Below, one piece after another: positions 61,346 to 64,000 of a stretch of DNA of 64,000 bases (its first letter is position 1; each line of letters opens with the position of its first letter). The DNA is from Cornus controversa (taxonomy: Eukaryota > Streptophyta > Magnoliopsida > Cornales > Cornaceae). The notes under the pieces were generated by a model. The model did no database searches, was not told the origin of the DNA, and saw only the letters and a list, made by a program, of their open reading frames with translations. The DNA is taken from contig CM048849.1 in assembly GCA_026545225.1 (NCBI GenBank), forward strand, positions 51,964,836-52,028,835. Direction: 5' to 3'. The position numbers and the translations under genes are program-made.

Positions 61346-61545
61346 CTAATGATCGAGTTTAACTGACCCTGGTTTTGGTTCACATTCCTCCCTCTTCGGG
61401 GTGGCATCTGAATAATACCCTAATAATAGACTAAAACGTATAGAGTATGATTAGTCCTATACTTAGATTCTATTTATTAGAATACGCAACGCGAAAGATA
61501 CCATATGACAGACTCTAAGGACTTGAGAATACTCGAACATGGAAT

Positions 61546-61557
61546 GCTCTGATACCA
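61546..61557 (-). other. Primer binding site
   Basis: The minus strand reads TGGTATCAGAGC, complementary to initiator Met tRNA, three or four bases from the 5' LTR end. It fixes the element's orientation. Confidence 0.9.
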
Positions 61558-61560
61558 ACT

Positions 61561-64000
61561 AAAATACTTCTTACAAATTTCACACATGAGGTGACCAGTC
61601 TCACACATAAAATATTAGAGATACTTACAATTGATAACAAACAAGTATAGAATACATGGACAAAAGAAAAAGAATTATAAAAGCTGAAAGGAAAGTCTAA
61701 TTGAAATAAATAATAATGTTAAATAAATATAATGCGAGTCTTAATGATATAACTTGGAGGTCCCGTAACTCAATGACCCCTTAACAGCAAATCATAAAAG
61801 TAAACACTTTATGAAAATATCTAAGTCCCTACTCTGAAGTTTGTTAAGGAATAGATGATTGTCATACGCTATGAACTCCACGCTCCAGCCTCAAGGTGGA
61901 AATTGTTTGGAACCTGAAATATCAACAAAGTGGGTTAAACCCATGAGCAAGTTCCCTCTACTACTACCCAATCAGAGAACTGACAAACATATCCTCTATA
62001 TGAGGACAATAAAAATATATAGATACAATTATACTATTTAGTCATTTAATCTCATGTCTTAGAAATAATTAGAACTATGTTCTGAATCAACCCATCCATT
62101 ATCACAATAAATGTAGAACAAATTTATAAATTCAAACCATAGGCAATCCTAACATGTTTGAACAAACAAAGTTTTCTAATTAAATTCTAGACAATTCTAC
62201 CATGCTTTCCTCCATATTTTACAAATGTCTTACTAGACAATAGGTAACCTAACCTGCCTCTATCAATAATCCTTTCACAAAACACCAAACTTATGTTTAC
62301 ATACAATTAAATATAACCCACCAACTTATAAACATATCCACAATTAACCACGTGACCCAAGAATAGAGCAGCCCCACACACTACACTAACCCATTTGTTA
62401 TCATAATGCAAGTACAGATTAGTTTTAAGTTTACACAAGAGGCAATCCTAACATGTCCGAATACACATCGAGTAATTTTCTTATTATATATTAGATAATC
62501 CTAACATGTCTCAAATATAATGTAAAGATACCTTATTAGGTGTTAGACAATCTTGACATGCCCAAATATAATGTACAGATACCTTATTAGGTGTTAGGCA
62601 ATTCTGACATGCCCAAATATAATATACAGATACCTTATTGGGTGTTAGGCAATCTTGACATGCCCAAATATAATGTACAGATACCTTATTAGGTATTAGG
62701 CAATCCTGACATACCGAAAAAAAATATAATCAACCTTATTAGGTATTAGACAATCATGAGATGCCTAGCAATCCTGATATGCCAAAAAATATAATGTATG
62801 TATACCTTATTAGGTATTAGGCAATCCTGACATGCCTAGCAATCCTGATATGCCAAAAAATATAATGTATAGATACCTTATTAGGTATTAGGAAATCCTG
62901 ACATGCCCGACAATCCTGACATGCCAAAAAATATAATGTATAAATACCTTATTAGGTATTAGACAATCCTGATATGCCAAAAAAATATAATGTATAGATA
63001 CCTTATTAGGTATTAGGCAATCCTAATATGCCGAAAAATATAATGTATAAAAATACCTTATTATGTGGTAGGCAATCCTGATATGCCAGCATAATACTTT
63101 TAAATAATAATCTAACACACTTAAAATCATGCTAATTAAAATAATGAAAATCCTATCATCACATTTATTAATTAAACTATTAAAATGACACAACATACCA
63201 TGAAAGTAACTAACTTTAACATAATCCCATAACTGATCTAAACATCATATAATTAATCAAGAACATTTATGAAAGCAAAAAAATAATTAAAGGAAAATTG
63301 AACAAGTAATTAAAAATAAAACCCCACACTAAAACCTACACTTCCATTTAACATCAAGTATATCTAAACCTAGCTCTAGCCTAGGTTTTTGTGCACAATC
63401 TGTCTTTAAAATGCTTATTAAAATTTTTAAAAATTTTCTAAAATTTTTTGGTAATATAAAACATTTTTTCTAATTTTCTAATTTTTTTTAAAAAAAATTA
63501 AAATTAAAAAAATAATTAAATATTCCGGAGTGGGCCCAAACTGGCCCTAGTGGGTAGGCTTGGCGAATGAGATTGGACCACCACCTTTCCGGTCATTGTT
63601 GGCCACCAGAGGTGGCCACACGGGTGCCAGGTGTCGGCTGCTTACGTGGGTGTCGCGCGACCCATCTTCTTCTTCTCCTTTCCTTTGGTTTTCTATATCA
63701 GTTTTCAGTGGCTATTGTACAGTCGTGAGAGCCAAATTCCAGGCCATTTTCTGGCCTTCTTCAGCCACCAAAACCTATGTTTGAATATACCATTCAACTC
63801 TTCTCGGTCTAAGCTACGCATTAGTACCAAAATCCCCACCATTCATAGCCTAAATAAAAAAGCTTCAATTTCAAGTTTTAGGGTTATTTAATTTCAAACT
63901 CAAATTCCTATCAAATCACCCAACAAATCACCGCCAAACTTACAAGGACTATTCGGAAGAGCAAGATCAATAATTTAATCGGAACAAAAAACTTCAAAAA
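61561..64000 (-). repeat. 5' LTR of the Gypsy element, cut by the window edge
   Basis: It matches 56140-57875 with the tandem repeat expanded. By alignment position 64000 corresponds to about 57874, so about 0.7 kb of the LTR lies outside. Confidence 0.8.
62520..63090. repeat. LTR tandem repeat, ten units
   Basis: Ten units of about 45-75 bp share GATACCTTATTAGGTATTAG, CAATCCTGACATGCC and AATATAATGTA. Several units carry an extra TAGCAATCCTGATATGCC half-unit, so the array is composite. Confidence 0.85.

Larger units (their letters stand above)
56138..64000 (-). mobile_element. Gypsy retrotransposon (Tekay/Del-like chromovirus), deleted
   Basis: The element is on the minus strand: 5' LTR at 61561-64000 and beyond, primer site at 61557-61546, interior to about 58590, 3' LTR about 58590-56138. 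The interior is about 3 kb where 6-7 kb would be normal, because gag and the RT core are missing. Domain order protease, (RT), RNase H, integrase and traces of a chromodomain places it in Ty3/Gypsy. The ISPFEALYERPYKS and VCWLEVGENRLLDPEL blocks are of the Tekay/Del kind. The target duplication cannot be checked because the other end is outside the window. Confidence 0.85.

Noticed and set aside
62520-63090. CRISPR-like array
   Set aside because: Regular repeats with short spacers, but units are variable, spacers are near-identical AATATAATGTA linkers, and it lies in a plant LTR. It is a minisatellite.

Overview
This is a repeat-rich piece of a flowering-plant nuclear genome, almost certainly a eudicot. 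The evidence is spliced genes with GT-AG introns, a VOZ transcription factor (a family restricted to land plants), a tandem cluster of DUF26 cysteine-rich receptor-like kinases (CRKs), and Copia, Gypsy, LINE, TRIM and MITE elements with plant-type iMet-tRNA primer sites. I cannot name the species from the sequence.

Layout. (1) 0.5-5.5 kb is a decayed SIRE-like Copia element with two LTRs and no recognisable pol. It hosts a complete 556-bp TRIM with a perfect target duplication and, separately, a solo LTR of the same TRIM family. (2) 5.5-6.2 kb is a LINE RNase H relic. (3) 6.5-33.6 kb is a CRK cluster, all on the minus strand: CRK1 (6554-14675, apparently intact, with a 5-kb third intron invaded by a TRIM-like element), CRK2 (16031-19476, pseudogene), CRK3 (26294-30083, open reading frame intact but with altered key residues) and CRK4 (about 31812-33631, deletion-chimera pseudogene). 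Between them are an inverted-repeat element, a Gypsy gag relic holding a MITE, and other repeats. (4) 34.2-38.4 kb holds tandem duplications, an RTE-type LINE relic and a Copia gag-protease relic. (5) 40.4-45.3 kb is a VOZ gene on the plus strand with four coding exons; intron 1 carries a LINE 3' fragment. (6) 46.5-48.05 kb has a Copia integrase relic and an L1-type RT relic. (7) 48.05-53.09 kb is a nearly full-length Copia element with both LTRs and a 5-bp target duplication, inactivated by stops and a frameshift. (8) 53.1-56.1 kb is AT-rich noncoding DNA. (9) 56.14-64.0 kb is a minus-strand Gypsy element (Tekay/Del-like) with LTRs of about 2.4 kb. It has lost nearly all of gag and the RT core, and its upstream LTR runs off the window.

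The functional genes are few: CRK1, probably CRK3, and VOZ. CRKs are secretory-pathway membrane receptors with two extracellular DUF26 domains and a cytoplasmic Ser/Thr kinase; VOZ is a nuclear regulator. Nothing ties the two loci together beyond proximity. The CRK cluster shows birth-and-death evolution, with shared downstream flanks showing that whole gene units were duplicated.

I did not find a novel multi-gene system. The most unusual items are the TRIM family caught as both a full element and a solo LTR inside one host element, the CRK4 deletion chimera, the CRK3 APE-motif substitution, the 3-versus-10 copy difference of a tandem repeat between the two LTRs of one Gypsy element, and the precise loss of that element's RT core. 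Exon boundaries were placed by eye from splice consensus and comparison between paralogues.
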